This document shows, piece after piece, positions 20,861 to 33,077 of a DNA stretch of 64,000 bases. The DNA is taken from assembly GCA_033439765.1 (NCBI GenBank), contig JAULSN010000008.1, forward strand, positions 1,798,001-1,862,000. The letters run 5' to 3'. The notes beneath the pieces are model-generated. The model made no database searches. It had not been told where the DNA came from and was given only the letters and a program-made list of their open reading frames with translations. Origin of the DNA: Lasiosphaeria ovina. Its lineage: Eukaryota > Ascomycota > Sordariomycetes > Sordariales > Lasiosphaeriaceae. A program made the translations under genes and the position numbers. How positions within the stretch are numbered: position 1 is the first letter of the stretch; every line of letters starts with the position of its first letter.

Positions 20861-22743
20861 CTAGAGCGTCTCCCACTCCTCTTCCGCCTTCTCCTTCTTC
20901 ACGCCGGCAAGCCCGAGAAAGAAGCTCGCCAGACCCCAAGCTCCTGGGTCAGGCACTTGCTCGAACCCAGATCCGCCAATGTAGACTGTCCGGCCCAAGC
21001 TGGCCTTCATTCCCTTTGTGCCTTCGGCCGCGGACTGCGCCGCTTCAGCAGCCTGCTTCACATCGCCCGTCTTGCCAAGGACTTCGACAAATGGGTACAG
21101 TGCATCCACGAGCGTGCGGTCACCTGGGCGGGCCGGCGTGTACTTGGAGAGCGCTTCGCAGCTCTGGTCGAGCGCGCTGGCCCAGACCCTGGGCGATGCC
21201 TCGCCCTGTGCCGCTTCCGATCTCAGAGCGGCCACTAGAGCATTGAGGAATATGGCATAAAGCGCCCCAGAGGTGCCGTCCATCTCCATTTCGATGACAG
21301 GGACGATGTTGGCGACATCAATGACTACATCTCCTGACAGTGGCTGTGATGTAAGGTGCTTTAAGACCGCTGCGGTTGTTAGCATGATCCCACGACTTTG
21401 ATGAACGGAAACTGCCTGATAAACTTACCTTCGGCACCTCGCTTGAGCCCAATTCCACAATCGCCATCTCCCACCACGGTATCATAGCGGGTCACCTCCG
21501 GCTCAACTGCGATGACGCTCTCAAGAGCATTAGTCAGTGCTACCTGTGCCGCCTTCGGGTCAAGCTTTAGGCCGCTCGGGCGAGAGTTAAGCCCGACTGA
21601 TGCATCTTGCTGTCTTGTCGCTGTGTTCTTCTCCTCCCATGTGAGCTTGCTGACGGGAGAGGACCAGCCCGTGGCCTCGCAGGGGTAGTCGAGCAGGTCG
21701 ATCATGCTTGGGCCGCCAATATCCGTGTTGACCACGTTCAGGAGACTGATGCTGAATCCCAGCCCGTTCAGGCTCGTCATGAAGGTCCCGCTCAGAATTC
21801 GCACCGGCTTGATGCCGTGCCCTTTGTCCAGCTGCGTCACGACCTCGGCCAAGATGCCGCCCAGCTCCAGCACGCTGACGCCGCCCAGGTTGTTGACTAG
21901 GAGCACCACTTCGTTCGAATTGACCCTGACGAACGCCCGGTCCGCATCGTTCGGGTCCAGAAGCTGTGCCAGCATTTTGCGCGCCAGCTCCGGCAGCTCG
22001 ATGGCCGTCTCGCGGCTCGACCCAGCCTCGTTATGGATACCCATCCCCAGCTCAAGCTCACGGTCTTTGAGGTGCTCAGCAGAGTTGAGGTCTGGCGGAG
22101 CTCGTCCCGGGACGTGGACATGGTCGAGGCTTGCGCCGACGCTCACCAGATTCTCTGCCGTCAGCCTCGCGACCTTGGCAACCTCGGCCAAGCTCCGTCC
22201 CTGCGCTGCCAGGGCGCCGCTGATCTTGTGCACCAGGACGGTGCCGGCAATGCCCCGACGGCCGACCTTGCCGGCCTTGGCCCGCCCGACGCCGACATCG
22301 TCGCCAACCACCACCATCTCGGCGTTGACACCAGCAGCGCGCGCCTTTTCGACCGCCATGCCAAAGTTGAGCACGTCGCCCGTGTAGTTCATGACCGTGA
22401 CCAGCACGCCGCCAGACTCGGCCGTCGAGCTGCTGGGCTCGTTGTTGTCGACCCGTGCCATGATGGCGGCACGCACTTGCTCGGCGCTCGGGCTCGCAAA
22501 GATGGTGCCGGCGACGGCGGCACTGAGGAGGCCTGGGCCGACCATGGCCGCGAAGGACGGCTCATGTCCGGAGCCGCCGCCGCTGATGATGGACACCTTT
22601 TGCTGGCTGCTGCCGTAGCCAGGCCGCCGGTACACTACCTTGTTGGCGGCGTCAAGCGCCACGCCCGGGTTGGTGAGCGTTATAGCCTGCAAGGCGGCGT
22701 TGACCAGGTGTGTGGGGTCGTTGATGAAGTGCTTTGCCGACAT
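20861..22743 (-). CDS. Dihydroxyacetone (glycerone) kinase, 607 aa
   Basis: Exons 22743-21429 and 21369-20861. The intron has donor GTAAGT, branch ATGCTAACAAC and acceptor CCGCAG; phase 1 joining gives KRGAE-AVLKHL. The DhaK domain shows GGGSGHEP (residues 55-62) and GMGIHNEAG with His237, the residue that binds dihydroxyacetone covalently as a hemiaminal. The DhaL domain begins near residue 395 and carries the Mg-ATP Asp cluster VVGDGDCG (Asp426, Asp428); the C-terminal half is helical with DGTSGALYAIF. The enzyme uses ATP to make dihydroxyacetone phosphate (EC 2.7.1.29), linking glycerol or methanol-derived dihydroxyacetone to glycolysis and detoxifying it in the cytosol. The length fits the eukaryotic single-chain type. 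The gene ends 58 bp from the 3' half of the split 5S gene. Confidence 0.95.
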
Positions 22744-24145
22744 GGTGGGCGAGACTCTTTACGTCAAAAGACAAGGCGAGGCAGAGAGAGTGCCAGGTGG
22801 AGAGGTGAGTGTAAGCTTTCTGGCTTCCAAGTCGGTGTGGCAGGTGAAGGGAAGGGAAGGCGAGGCGACACGACAGAGTTGAATGCAGCTCCGGTTTCAG
22901 TCAACTGGTAGAAAGTAAAAGGGTCGGTCTTGGCGAATCAAAAGTGGACAGGTGATCTCGCGGGGGGAAATACAAGAGACGCGCTAAAAAAGGAGACGAG
23001 AGATGGTTGAGACGGTGCTCATGGCTTTGGGCAATATACCCAAGAAATAATTCCTTTTTCCATTGGAAGGGCTCCAGAGCGAGCAACCATCACAACGCAG
23101 GAGGCTTAAGAAAGTGCCAATGCAAGCAATTGGTCGATAGCACCGCACCTGCCTTTGGGGCGAGATAGCAAGCAGCCTTGTTCTACCTATCGGGAGAGCT
23201 TGCCCGATGTCATCCCACCTCGACGGCAGTGACGAGGTTCGAAGGCAAAGGTGGGGGGTAGGTACATATTGTCTGAACATGTGGGAAGCGGGGCGGCGGG
23301 GGTGGTGCAGGTTCGCGCCCGGCGCCAGGGGTCGCAATAAAAGTGTTGCCCGACATGCGTCGCGCCCCGGCATGTGTCACCGCCTAACGGATAAAGAAAT
23401 CAGAGAAGTGCACCTCCTCACTGTTTAATTATCCACGGCCTTTGCCTCGACATGGAGCACATGGAATATGACGACAGAGTGGGTGGAGTGTCTTTGGAGT
23501 GGACAGAAGCGGTCGCAGGGGGTGGTGGGTCCCCTTTGTGCCTCCTTTTATCCCGCTAGTACCGACGACATGACTTGAGGGCGTCAAACACGCTCTGCAA
23601 GATGCATTGTAGTGTCGTGGCGAAGGTGTGCTTACGCCTCGTCTATTTTCAGCAAGATGGAATATATATAAATATATAGGTATATATATACTAGGGTATA
23701 AATCGTAGCACTATCCTGTACTGCACCCAATGTAAGGGGTAGTAAAGTGCTCCACGACGTCGTGGCATCATGGACCAAACCCGTGCTATAACCCCGAGTG
23801 GTAGTCCAAGGACCCCCTATATAGTTTTGTTCCCAGTATTTCTCACAACAGCCGTTTGCGACCGATTGTTTGTGCCAATATCCATCCAACGCGTTCCAAA
23901 AAGGTTTGCCGCCCATATATACAGTAACCCCCGCCCATGCTAGTATTTTAGCAACGCCAAATCCATTCCATCCATACCAACCCAAACAGCCCTTTAAATG
24001 TCGTAAAAGTATTTTCATCGCAATATCAACCAACGCCCTGTCCCTGGGGAAGCCAAGATGCCGAGTAAAAAACAGTATATAAAAAAAAGAATGAACCTCG
24101 ATGGTAGACCAAAGAGGAAACCAAAGCAAAAGACGAAAGGTGCTC
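22744..24145. other. Intergenic region: DAK promoter and GH76 3' flank
   Basis: About 1.4 kb. The right part (23630-24145) is likely the GH76 3' UTR and contains a TA-rich microsatellite (about 23659-23700). The minus-strand 183-codon ORF here ends in translated TA repeats and is not convincing. No RNA gene seen. Confidence 0.5.
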
Positions 24146-25657
24146 TCATAACATGACGAAAGCGCTGCCCCCGATAACACCAAACACGAAGCCCACGGTC
24201 AGGAAGCCCGCGGCAACGCGCTCCCTGAGGGGGATGGGCAAGAGGATCTGGGAGGGCAGGCCGCCGCCGCCGGGGCCCTGGGCGCCGCCGCCGGGGTCTC
24301 CCTTGGAGGTGCCGCCCGAGTCGGCGGTGACGGTGGTGGTGGCGCGGCTGACGAGCGTGTACATGACGGCCGAGAGCGCGTTCATCTGCTCGCCGACGCC
24401 CGTGGACCCGTCGAAGGGCTGGTCCCACCGGAAGCCGCACGCCGTGCCGGGCAGCCCGCGAAACAGGTTCTCGGCCGGCGACCCCGAGCACGCGCGTGCG
24501 GCCGCCGCCGCCGACGCCTGCAGCATCTTCTGGATGGGGTCGAACGTGTCCGACACCATCTGCGCCGTGCCCGCCAGCCACCGCGTCAGGTAGCCCTTGA
24601 AGCTGCGCTGGTCGTTGTCGCAGAAGCCGCGCATCTCGCAGAACTGCTCAAACACGACCCCCGTGCTGTTGTTGTAGAAGAGGTTCTGCGTCGACTTGAG
24701 GATCCCCTGCACCCGCTGGGTCCACAGCGCCGCGCCCCCCGTCACGTTGTGCATGACGGCCGCCCCGTGGATGAAGATGCCGTGGTTGTAGCTCCACTGG
24801 ATCCTGTCCGTGTCGTTGCACGACCCGTCCTTGATGGTGACGCCGTCGTACACGTCGTACTGCGGCGTGATGAGGCCCACGCTTTCCTCCCACGCGAAGA
24901 TCTTGGTGGCCCAGTCTGCATACGTCTGGTTGCCCGTGAACCGCGCCAGCCGCGCCGCGAGGTTGAAGAAGCAGCCGTTGGAAATGGTGTTCTTGTAGTT
25001 GAAGCCGTTGTTGAACTGGAAGATCTGCCACCGCAGCCCGCCTCCGCACGTACTCTCGTCCCATCGCGACGCATACTGGTTGAAAACGGCCTGGGCGAGG
25101 GCGAGCCACTGCGGCTGGTCGGGCGGCGGGTTCGGGAAGTTGTTCTCGGCCGCTGACATGGCCGCCATGGCCCAGAAGCCCTGGTCGTCGTTGCCCTCGG
25201 TCCTGGTCTGGTTTGCCGGCATGAAGTCCCTCGTGCCGCTAGCCTGGTGAAGCAAGGCCTGCGATGTTACGTTGTTGTATGTTGCGTCCCCCGTCAGAGC
25301 CCAGTAGTCTATCAGTGTGCCAAACATGGCCCCAGCCTCCCACCCTGGGTGTGTGTCAGCAATGGGAACAAGCAGCCAGTTCATCATGGGAGTGTCATAC
25401 AAAAGTATGGATCTGGGAGGTTCCCCGGCGTATCTCCGGTGTTGTTGCCCGTGTAGTACTTCATCAACCCATAGGCAATTGTGCCGGCTGCGGCTTTTGT
25501 GGAGGCTAGACTCGACAGTTAGATGGTTGCGTCTTCAGAAACCAACGAAACGAGACGAGTGAATCTGACCTGCATCCCCAATAGTCAACTCGACTGCTGC
25601 TGTGGACTGTGCTAGCAGAAGACTCGCAGCTCCCGCAACCCCAAGATTCCACCTCAT
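24146..25657 (-). CDS. GH76 endo-alpha-1,6-mannanase, GPI-anchored (DCW1/DFG5 family), 463 aa
   Basis: Three exons: 25657-25570, 25505-25401, 25344-24146. Intron 1 has donor GTCAGA and a CATCTAACTG branch; intron 2 (GTATGA...ACCCAG) restores NLPDPYF-WWEAGAMFG, a strong family signature. Residues 1-22 form a signal peptide (MRWNLGVAGAASLLLAQSTA). The catalytic acid pair is Asp117-Asp118 in GNDDQGFWA. Further conserved segments are CGGGLRWQI, NGCFFNLAARLARFTGN and WSYNHGIFIHGAAVM. The C-terminus has a Gly-rich spacer and a hydrophobic tail for GPI attachment. Family knowledge: these enzymes act at the plasma membrane on the alpha-1,6-mannose backbone and are thought to cross-link GPI wall proteins into the wall. 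They are essential as a pair in yeast. Several N-glycosylation sequons are visible. Confidence 0.94.
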
Positions 25658-27666
25658 TGTCACGGAAAGTGGCGGCCGTGGCCGGGGTGCCTGGGCGAAG
25701 TCGACCCGAAAGAAAGAACGAAAGTTTTGATGGTAACAAGGCTCAAGAATTCCAACTTGATCAAGCCCGCATGCTCGAAGTGAGTAGCCTCGGAGAGATC
25801 AAAGTAGCGTCAAAAAGACTCGGAGCGAAGCGTGGACCGTCCAGCAGTTGGTTTGTGTTGTATAAGCAAGAAGAAGACATGCGCTGTCAACAGCGGCGAA
25901 CTAGAGCAAACTCGGCCGAAAACGAAGTGTCTCTGGGACCTGCCAACTAAACCGGAGTTCTCGGTGCGAGCGGGGAACGATCAAAGGAATACGGATTTGT
26001 CCCAGGCAGGATTCCTTGGTAGTGACCGTATTGTTCGGGGCGGTGCACACACGATGGGAGACCCGTTATTTTGGCCGCGTAATAGGGAGTGAGCCGGCGG
26101 ACCCCGAGAAGCCCGATTCGAATCCAATACGAGAAAGAAGGACAATGACCAAGAAGCTTAGGTCGGCTGTCCCCAGTTCAACGGAAACGAAACTGAAATG
26201 GTAGAAAAAAATAACGTAAAAGTAAAATAAACAAAATTAACGAATGCCTACGTCCAGGGCATTTGGCGAGAAGGGATACGAAAGAGGGCAACAAAAAAAA
26301 GATCGTGATCAAACAAACACGAGCCCTACCAAGAGAGAGCTGTAGATGCGAAGATCCCAAAAGGGCGAACAGAAGGGAAAGGGAAAAAAAGGGCAAGGAG
26401 GACATGTAGGCAAGGACAGGAGAGGAGATGGGATGAAACCTCGACAGCCTGTCCGTCTGGGTCGAGTCCCCAGGGGATCGATCACGGGGTGGAGCAGTGA
26501 CATAAAAAACACAAGAGAAACCAAGACAAGCACAGCCACGCTCGCGTGTGTCTCTGAGAAGCTCGTGTTTTAAAAAAGAAACCCACCTACACAAATTACC
26601 CAAAAGGCATTTTTACCTCTTTTCCCGCAAGGACCTCTGAAGGGAGGGCCACTGCAATTTCCTTTGTTTTGTTTGTCGTGCACACACCCATTGTCTTGCT
26701 CTCTTTGCTCGACAGTGAAAGAAAAGCAGAGATTTGCCAAGAGGATGAAACGGTTTGAGTTCCGAGCACTTTTCAACCAGACAACCACCACCACCCCTGC
26801 TGCCCCCCTGCCCTTGCCCCCCTGTCGCAGCATCTCATGCGGAGAAGAAGAGAATCGGGGCGGGCCAGATTCATACCTGACAGAGAACTTACCCCTTCCA
26901 TGAAAAAGAGGCTTCAATGAATGAATACGGCGCGCCCGATCGAGACTCTGCTGCACTGTTATACGAATGCACCAATACCAGATATCTCTTGGTGTTGCAT
27001 AGAAAACGCAAACTTGTAATGTCTTTCCATCTAAACTTTTTGGCAGGTACATAACATGCATGCAATACAGAACCTTGGGGATCCACGTTAGTCGCCTGCT
27101 GGGCGAAGTTTGAAGTTCTCCAGGGCGTGAGTCGGTGCCGCACGCCTGATTGGCGGGCCGACGTCATTCGGCGGGAACGCCCCCTCTCCGGCAGCATATC
27201 CCAAACCTCACGGCAGCCCCTGAAAAGGTGGGTATACCTAATGGCAAAGCGGCCAGCTCGGGATCTTCGGGCCAAGACTTTGCAAGAGTTGCTTTGGTAT
27301 TTTTTCCCTTCCAGGGTTTTTTGCTGCTATACATGTGTAGGTCGGCGGTTACTTCAATGCTTTAGGACGCTCCCGCGTTGTCAACCTCGCTACCTATCAG
27401 TGTTCCGTTCGCCGTCTGCTGTGGTGGGGATCCGGCCTCCAAAAAGGCCCCTTGCCACTGAAAACATGCGAGATGATGACGACGCTGGATCTAGGTCAAA
27501 TATGTGTCGGGGTTTGAGAAAACCCCGTTTTATGTATCATTCGAGCTGTATGGGATATCCGGATTACGAAAATGGCGATGCGTAAAAAAAATGTGCCGGA
27601 CATGAGAGTCGCGACTAAACATCATCTGCGATACTTGAATGAGATGCAACGGCCCGCCCGCGCCTG
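25658..27666. other. Intergenic region (2.0 kb): GH76 promoter and NAP 3' flank
   Basis: Purine-rich on the plus strand at about 26150-26410. The ORFs of up to 160 codons have no recognisable domains. No tRNA passes a fold check, including the B-box-like gattcgaatcc at about 26113. Nothing else seen. Confidence 0.45.
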
Positions 27667-28823
27667 TTATGCCTTTCTCTTCTTGGCCGGCCTCGCACCG
27701 GGGCTGCCGTCTTGCGGTGCATCGTCGTCGCCCTCGTCGTCGCCCTCTTCCTCCGACTCAAAATCGTCCTCGCTTTGGCCGTCCTCTTCTTCCTCTTGCG
27801 CTTGCGCTATAGAATGTTAGACCGGTCCAGCCGCCGACGGAGGGAGTAAGTGGGGACGAGGATTAGGCAGACTCACTGAAGAACCAAAGGGCCCCCGGCC
27901 ACAGGTCGTCCGAGATGGCCAGCGCGAGCATCTCGCCGTCTGGGAAGATTTCGAGGTCATCTTCGTCGTCATCATCCTCGTCCTCCGCCGCCTCTTTCGT
28001 TTGCTGGTCAGCCGAGCTGCTGCTGGTCGCCCTGAGCTGTCGCTGCTGCTGCTCCTCCTCCGCCGTTATTCTGCTCTCCTCGGCCGAGACAGCCTTTCCG
28101 CGGTAGCCGAACCACGCAAAGAAGCTCTGTCCTCCCACCCCGGTATTCTCAATCTTGTTCTTGAGCGCCTTTTGCTTGGGCGTGAGCTCCCCGCTCCCCT
28201 TCTTGGCGGCCCCATTAGACCCTGCGGCGGCTGCCTGCTCTTCGTCCCAGACCGCCTTGACCATACTCAGAAGACCGCCCGTCAGGTCCTTGCCAGGCTT
28301 CCACTTGATGTCAACGGGCTCGCTGACAAGTCCCCCCCAGCCGCCCTTGCTGCGGCGGTACCAGAACTTCTTCTCGAGGACCGTGTCCTCGAAGTAGGCG
28401 TTGGGGGCGAACTCGAAGCGGATAGCCACGCTGCGCGGGTTGCCTGTCCCGCCGTTCTCAATCTCGAAGCGCGAAACCCACAGCGAGGTGAGCGAGGTGA
28501 GCAGCACCTGCGAGTCTGAAGGGTGGATATGCCCGTCAATTTCGGGCGGCGCCTGCTCGAGCACCAGCGCCCAAAAGTTTGGTATCTGGTCAACGACCTT
28601 CTGGCGCTTCTCGTACAGCGGCCGCGTCAGCTCGGCCTGGTAGCGAACTGCAATTGAACCTATTAGCAGATGTTTGAGAGGACCAGGCGAGGCCGCCTGT
28701 TGCGCATTGGCCGGCGGCAAGCAGAAGAAACTCACTTATTTCCCTGTCGACATCGTCAAACTCCTTCTCGAGGTCGGACAGCTGCGAATACGTGATTAGC
28801 GATTCTTTTGCGGGAGACGCCAT
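27667..28823 (-). CDS. NAP-family histone chaperone (SET/Vps75-like), 332 aa
   Basis: Exons 28823-28736, 28647-27877 and 27806-27667. Donors are GTGAGT; acceptors are ATTGCAG and TCTATAG, phase 1 at both junctions. Exon 1 encodes the start of the dimerisation helix (LSDLEKEFDDVDREI). Exon 2 continues with IRYQAELTRPLYEKRQKVVD and the earmuff fold: IPNFWALVLEQAPPE, RFEFAPNAYFEDTVLEKKFW and EPVDIKWKPGKDLTGG. The tail is acidic (Asp/Glu runs) with QSEDDFESEEEGDDEGDDD and ends in a basic RPAKKRKA, a likely nuclear localisation signal. NAP/SET proteins bind H3-H4 or H2A-H2B, and Vps75 works with Rtt109 in H3 acetylation. The missing long N-terminus favours the SET/Vps75 branch over Nap1. The third exon would be missed by a simple ORF call. 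Confidence 0.9.
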
Positions 28824-29071
28824 TTTGCGGTATGCCGGTCACAACAGCCTGGTTCTTTTGGAATGTAGCCTAGTAAAGTCAGGGCGCAAAAGCAGAATAT
28901 TTTTATTGTTTTACGTTCGTAGTCTGGCTGGCTCAGCCGATGTGATAAATTTGTGACAGGGCTTGGCGCGTGTAAAACGTCATTGGCTTAGGTCGATATT
29001 GGGGGCTGCCGAGCGGTGAGATCTGGGAGTGGAGGCGTTGGGACCCCTGCCGGAGTTCGGTCCGAGGTCTT
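28824..29071. promoter_or_regulatory. Upstream region of the NAP-family gene
   Basis: About 250 bp between the NAP start and the adjoining inverted-repeat element at 29072. No TATA box is obvious. Confidence 0.4.
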
Positions 29072-29326
29072 TATATTCCAATCCCCGAATGATTGTTGGC
29101 GTGGTACGCGAGAAAGAAAATGAAATAATAAAATAAACCGACTAGCTGAGGTCTTTAATAGGAGGAATTTCTAGAGAATGGACAGGCTTCTAGGATTCTA
29201 AAATAGGGATTTAAATGACTATTAGCTCCCTTAGCAAAAATACTTTACAGAGTCGCAAGACATTGAGGTCCTTTACACAGATCATGGAAAGTCACCCGCT
29301 AACAAACATTCAGGGATTGGAGTGTA
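29072..29326 (-). mobile_element. MITE-like element copy A (255 bp, inverted relative to copies B and C)
   Basis: Ends are TATATTCCAATCCCCGAATG on the left and CATTCAGGGATTGGAGTGTA on the right, terminal inverted repeats of about 29 bp with TA at both edges. The interior on the minus strand matches copy B, sharing GCGGGTGACTTTC versus GCAGGGTGACTTTC, CCCTATTTTAGAATCCTAGA and CGGTTTATTT. There is no ORF, so it must be non-autonomous. TA ends and small size fit a Tc1/mariner-type MITE. Confidence 0.85.
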
Positions 29327-30836
29327 GGTACTGTGCCTTATTCCTTGGATAAAAGCTCGCCAACACGTCTACGCCTACTCCGTATGCTCCTGACTTCTGA
29401 GTCGCAATCAAGCCAATTTTGTTATAATTGAGAAATTTGGATTGCCTGAAAATTCGTCGACGCCATCCAACCGTAAATGCAAAGGCCGTGGAAGGTACAG
29501 CACCTTACTAGTATGTACGAATACGCGCTCAGAACACAGACCAGCAAGAAGCTGTCAGAAACGAAACCTCCAAGAGTCAGTGGCCCTGCGGATAAAAGGT
29601 CACTTGACTCACTTGATCCGCACCTAATCGACGTAAGGCTTCTTACGTACGTAGTAGACTTAATACGCAGGTTCGTCCCTTGAGCTGAAATGTATGGTGG
29701 CTCAACCTGTTAAGCTCTGTGCCTGCCTGCCCAAAGTGTCACACGGCGCGGGATGCCCCCTGTTCGGGGCAACTGGCTGATGTCCACGAGCTGCAAAAAC
29801 GTGGAGGAACCCCCGTGCTTGCTCGCGCCTATGACATTCCATTGTCCTGGGGACCTATAAAGGGCCTCGTCGCCGCAATCATGGGCAGGTCGACCTCGCG
29901 GATTCAACCTCGTCCTGTTTTCTGTGTGTCTCAATCTTGGGATCATTGCAGTGGTTTGCCAAGAATTGAGCTGCGGCACCAGCAACGGACCTTTCCGACG
30001 CGAACCGCCCGGGCACCTGCTTACATGACGAGCAAACGCGTTTCCGCTATCGGGGGCTTCCGGTCGGGCGACGAACCATTCCAGGGTCTTCCGGCCTCGA
30101 GACCGTTGCAGCAGAAATGCCGGCTGCGTGCGTTTTTGTGGTGCGCTGCGCAAGTTCGATATCAGGACCGGACTCACCACCCGCTCCTTCCATCCCTAAA
30201 ACTGCCGACCGCGGATGCTCTCGTCCTCCTGTCCTGTCCCGTCCCCTTATCTCTAGACATGGAACTGGCCTGGTCGGAGCCATGCATCAATCAGTGGTGT
30301 CATCGCTGACTCGGACTCGACAAGCCCGAAGTCGGGCTTGTCCCATCCTCCTCCTCCATGTTGCGTTGCTCCTAGAACCGCCTTACCTTAGCGGCGGTTG
30401 ATTTTCTTTGTCCAGTCGGATCCATCGCTAGCTTTCTGTTACTTAACAAACTTCCAGATCAAGCGCACATGACACTGCAACGCCAACATTTTGCTCGGGC
30501 TTGAACAACCAAGTTATTCGTCTGGCGGCTGCGAGGGCTGTAGTGTCGGATCGGATGCTGGCATTCTTTTTCGTGGTTTTCTTGCTTGGAAAGCAGCCTG
30601 GGCATCCTGGAACCGGAACCGTTCCGATCAGAGTTTCTAGGAAAGCTCCGCTGAATAAGGACTGCTCAAGTGGCAATCAATACCTACCAGTCCATTTTCC
30701 TGGGATACCTTGGATCTGGGGGACTCGACGGAAGTCTACTTGACAACTAAACTACCGAAAAGAAACACAGAACCATATCAAGCAATAGTCTGCCATATCC
30801 GGTATTCTTCCCGCCGCCGACACTCCCGCCGACAGA
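29327..30836. promoter_or_regulatory. Upstream region of the asparaginase-ankyrin gene (1.5 kb)
   Basis: No supported ORF. It contains the near-perfect palindrome ACAAGCCCGA-AG-TCGGGCTTGT at 30320-30341, about 500 bp upstream of the start, and a CCTTACCTTAG motif at about 30382. Confidence 0.45.
30320..30341. promoter_or_regulatory. Palindrome with CCCGA/TCGGG half sites
   Basis: ACAAGCCCGA (30320-30329), two bases, then TCGGGCTTGT (30332-30341): a perfect 10-bp inverted repeat. The CCCGA...TCGGG core is of the type bound by dimeric Zn2Cys6 regulators, but no specific factor is implied. Confidence 0.35.
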
Positions 30837-32906
30837 ATGGGGGGTGTTACTTTCATGGAGCGGGAGAACCCCGAGTCTCGCTACCCAGAGTCGCGGGTGC
30901 TCATCATCATGACAGGCGGGACCATCTGCATGCAGCCATCCGCTGATGGTTTGGTCCCCATGACGGGCTTCCTAGAGAATGCCATGGCCCCTCGGCCGTC
31001 TTTCAATGACAGTTCAACTCCCACGGGTAAGTCAAGCCCAGGAATAGCAAGTCTATCTCCCAGCATGCACACCATTTGGAGCCCGGAGCTACGAGGCACA
31101 TTCCCTTATACCAAGATTCACAAAAGGACCTCAGCCTCGTTCTCCCCAAATCTACCGAGCACCGGCCGAAGGGGTCGAGTGCTTGTGTTATCTGCGAAAT
31201 TGACCAACATCACGAGCCGAGTCTTCAACCTTAATGCCGTTTCTCAGCAATGGCCCTGGCTAATTCTTCTGCCAAAACAAAGTCAAGATCCACGCGTACA
31301 AGAACGGAACGAAGACCAGCCTGGACAGTCTGAGAACTCCTCCCAGCGCATATTCGCGCCACATACGTTATGGAATACTAGAATTCCAGCCGCTGCTTGA
31401 CTCGAGCTCCATCTCGTCCATCGGCTGGACCGAGATCGCCCTGACGATCAAGGAGAACTACCATCTGTTTGACGGTTTCGTGGTCCTCCATGGGACCGAC
31501 TCGCTGGCATATACCGCGTCCGCTTTGTCTTTCATGATGTCTGATCTCGGGAAGCCGGTCATTCTTACTGGGTCGCAGGCGTCCATCTTTGCCTTGCAGT
31601 CGGACGCGGTAGACAACTTACTAGGCTCGCTCATCATCGCGGGGACATTTGTCATCCCTGAGGTCTGCCTCTTCTTTCACCACACGCTCTTTCGTGGTAA
31701 CAGAACCACCAAGGTCTCGGCCTCGTCTTTCGAAGCTTTCGACAGTCCCAACAGCGACCCACTGGCAAAGGTAACGAGCCTTGGGGTAGACGTCAACTGG
31801 TCGCTCGTGCGAAGACCGACCCGGATTGCCGAGTTCCAAGTCACCAAGTATCTCGACACTGCACATGTGGCGTGCCTGCGTATCTTTCCTGGTATCAAGC
31901 CCGAAATGGTGGATTCTGTGCTTAGGGTGCCAAATCTACGGGGCCTCATCTTAGAAACATTTGGCATGGGGAACGCGCCCGGCGGTGTGGACGGCAGCTT
32001 AACCAAAGTGATCAGGCTGGCGGTCGAGCGAGGCATTGTCATCGTCAACGTGAGCCAGTGCACAAACGGGTTTGTCTCGCCGCTCTACGCGCCGGGCACG
32101 GCGCTGGGACGGGCCGGCGTCGTGTTTGGCCATGATCTAACGACGGAAGCCGCCTTGACGAAGCTGTCGTATCTCCTGGCCCTCCCCAACATGACTTACC
32201 CGCAAATCACGACGCAGATGTCGCACTCTCTACGCGGCGAGATGACCGAAATGACGTTGCCGTCCTTCTCGCACCCGGCAGGCAGCATCGACTCGGCTGT
32301 GGCCCGCTTGACCTCGGCAGGTATGTAGCTCTCGGTTTTCTAGAGCGCGTGTTGTGGCCGGTGCCAAACTTTATGTCACTGAGTCGTCTTACTTTTATTT
32401 TCTACCTTTTTCTATATATCAGCCACAAACTAATGTCTTGCTCCTGTTCGTGGCCCACAGAATCCGCTTTTACGGCACTTGGCTACTCAATCCGCAACGG
32501 CGATGTCCGCACAGTGCGCGAGATTCTCGAGGGCGACGAGGTCAACTACCAGCTTCTCAAGCGAGCGGACTACGCCGGGAACACGGCAGTGCATCTTGCG
32601 GCTGTTGGGCCCGAGCCCGAGATTCTCCGCGTCCTCCTCACACGTGGCGCCAGCGTCCACCCTCGGAACCGGGCCAACAACACGCCACTGTATCTGGCGG
32701 AGAAGATGGGCAACGACGAATGCGTCAAGCTGCTGAGAGAAGCCGGCGCACACCTCTGGGAGGCAGAGTCTTCTGCGAAGACGTCTGATGCGGGCGATCT
32801 GGCGAGCAATAGTTTCGTTGAGGTTGACAGAGAAGCGGAGCCCGCTGACTTGGTGTCTTCAGTGGCTGATGTTGAGTTGGACGAGGGCGTTAAAGTAGAA
32901 GTCTAG
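30837..32906 (+). CDS. Type-I L-asparaginase fused to C-terminal ankyrin repeats, 557 aa
   Basis: Exons 30837-31026, 31283-32320 and 32461-32906. Intron 2 (GTATGT...GCCCACAG) is clear. Intron 1 (GTAAGT at 31027, acceptor most likely ACAAAG at 31281-31282, GGCTAATTC branch) is inferred from phase and from the protein resuming as VKIHAYKNGTKTSLDSLRTP. The asparaginase domain has the catalytic TGGTI (Thr29) and HGTDS (133-137), a dimer-type core GKPVILTGSQ, and the C-terminal lobe LETFGMGNAP. Exon 3 adds ankyrin repeats (SIRNGDVRTVREILEGD, GNTAVHLAAVGPEPEILRVL, NNTPLYLAEKMGNDECVKLL) and an acidic tail. The enzyme hydrolyses asparagine to aspartate and ammonia (EC 3.5.1.1). No signal peptide is visible, so it is probably cytosolic. 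The ankyrin part suggests regulation or partner binding. Confidence 0.92.
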
Positions 32907-33077
32907 GGCAAGCCAAATGGTTGTAAAACGTAGACCAACTGGGCACGCATGGGCAGGCACGAGGTCGGCCACTGAAGAAGGCTGCCTTGGCTGGCCCAGC
33001 GGCGGGCATGGGCGGTTTGTGGTGGTCATCAAAATCTTGGAAAAGCGTCAATTTTAGCATTATTCTTTTTGGGCGAA

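Noticed and set aside
23632..24183. Minus-strand ORF of 183 codons
   Set aside because: It is probably the 3' UTR of the GH76 gene, and its end is translated TA microsatellite.
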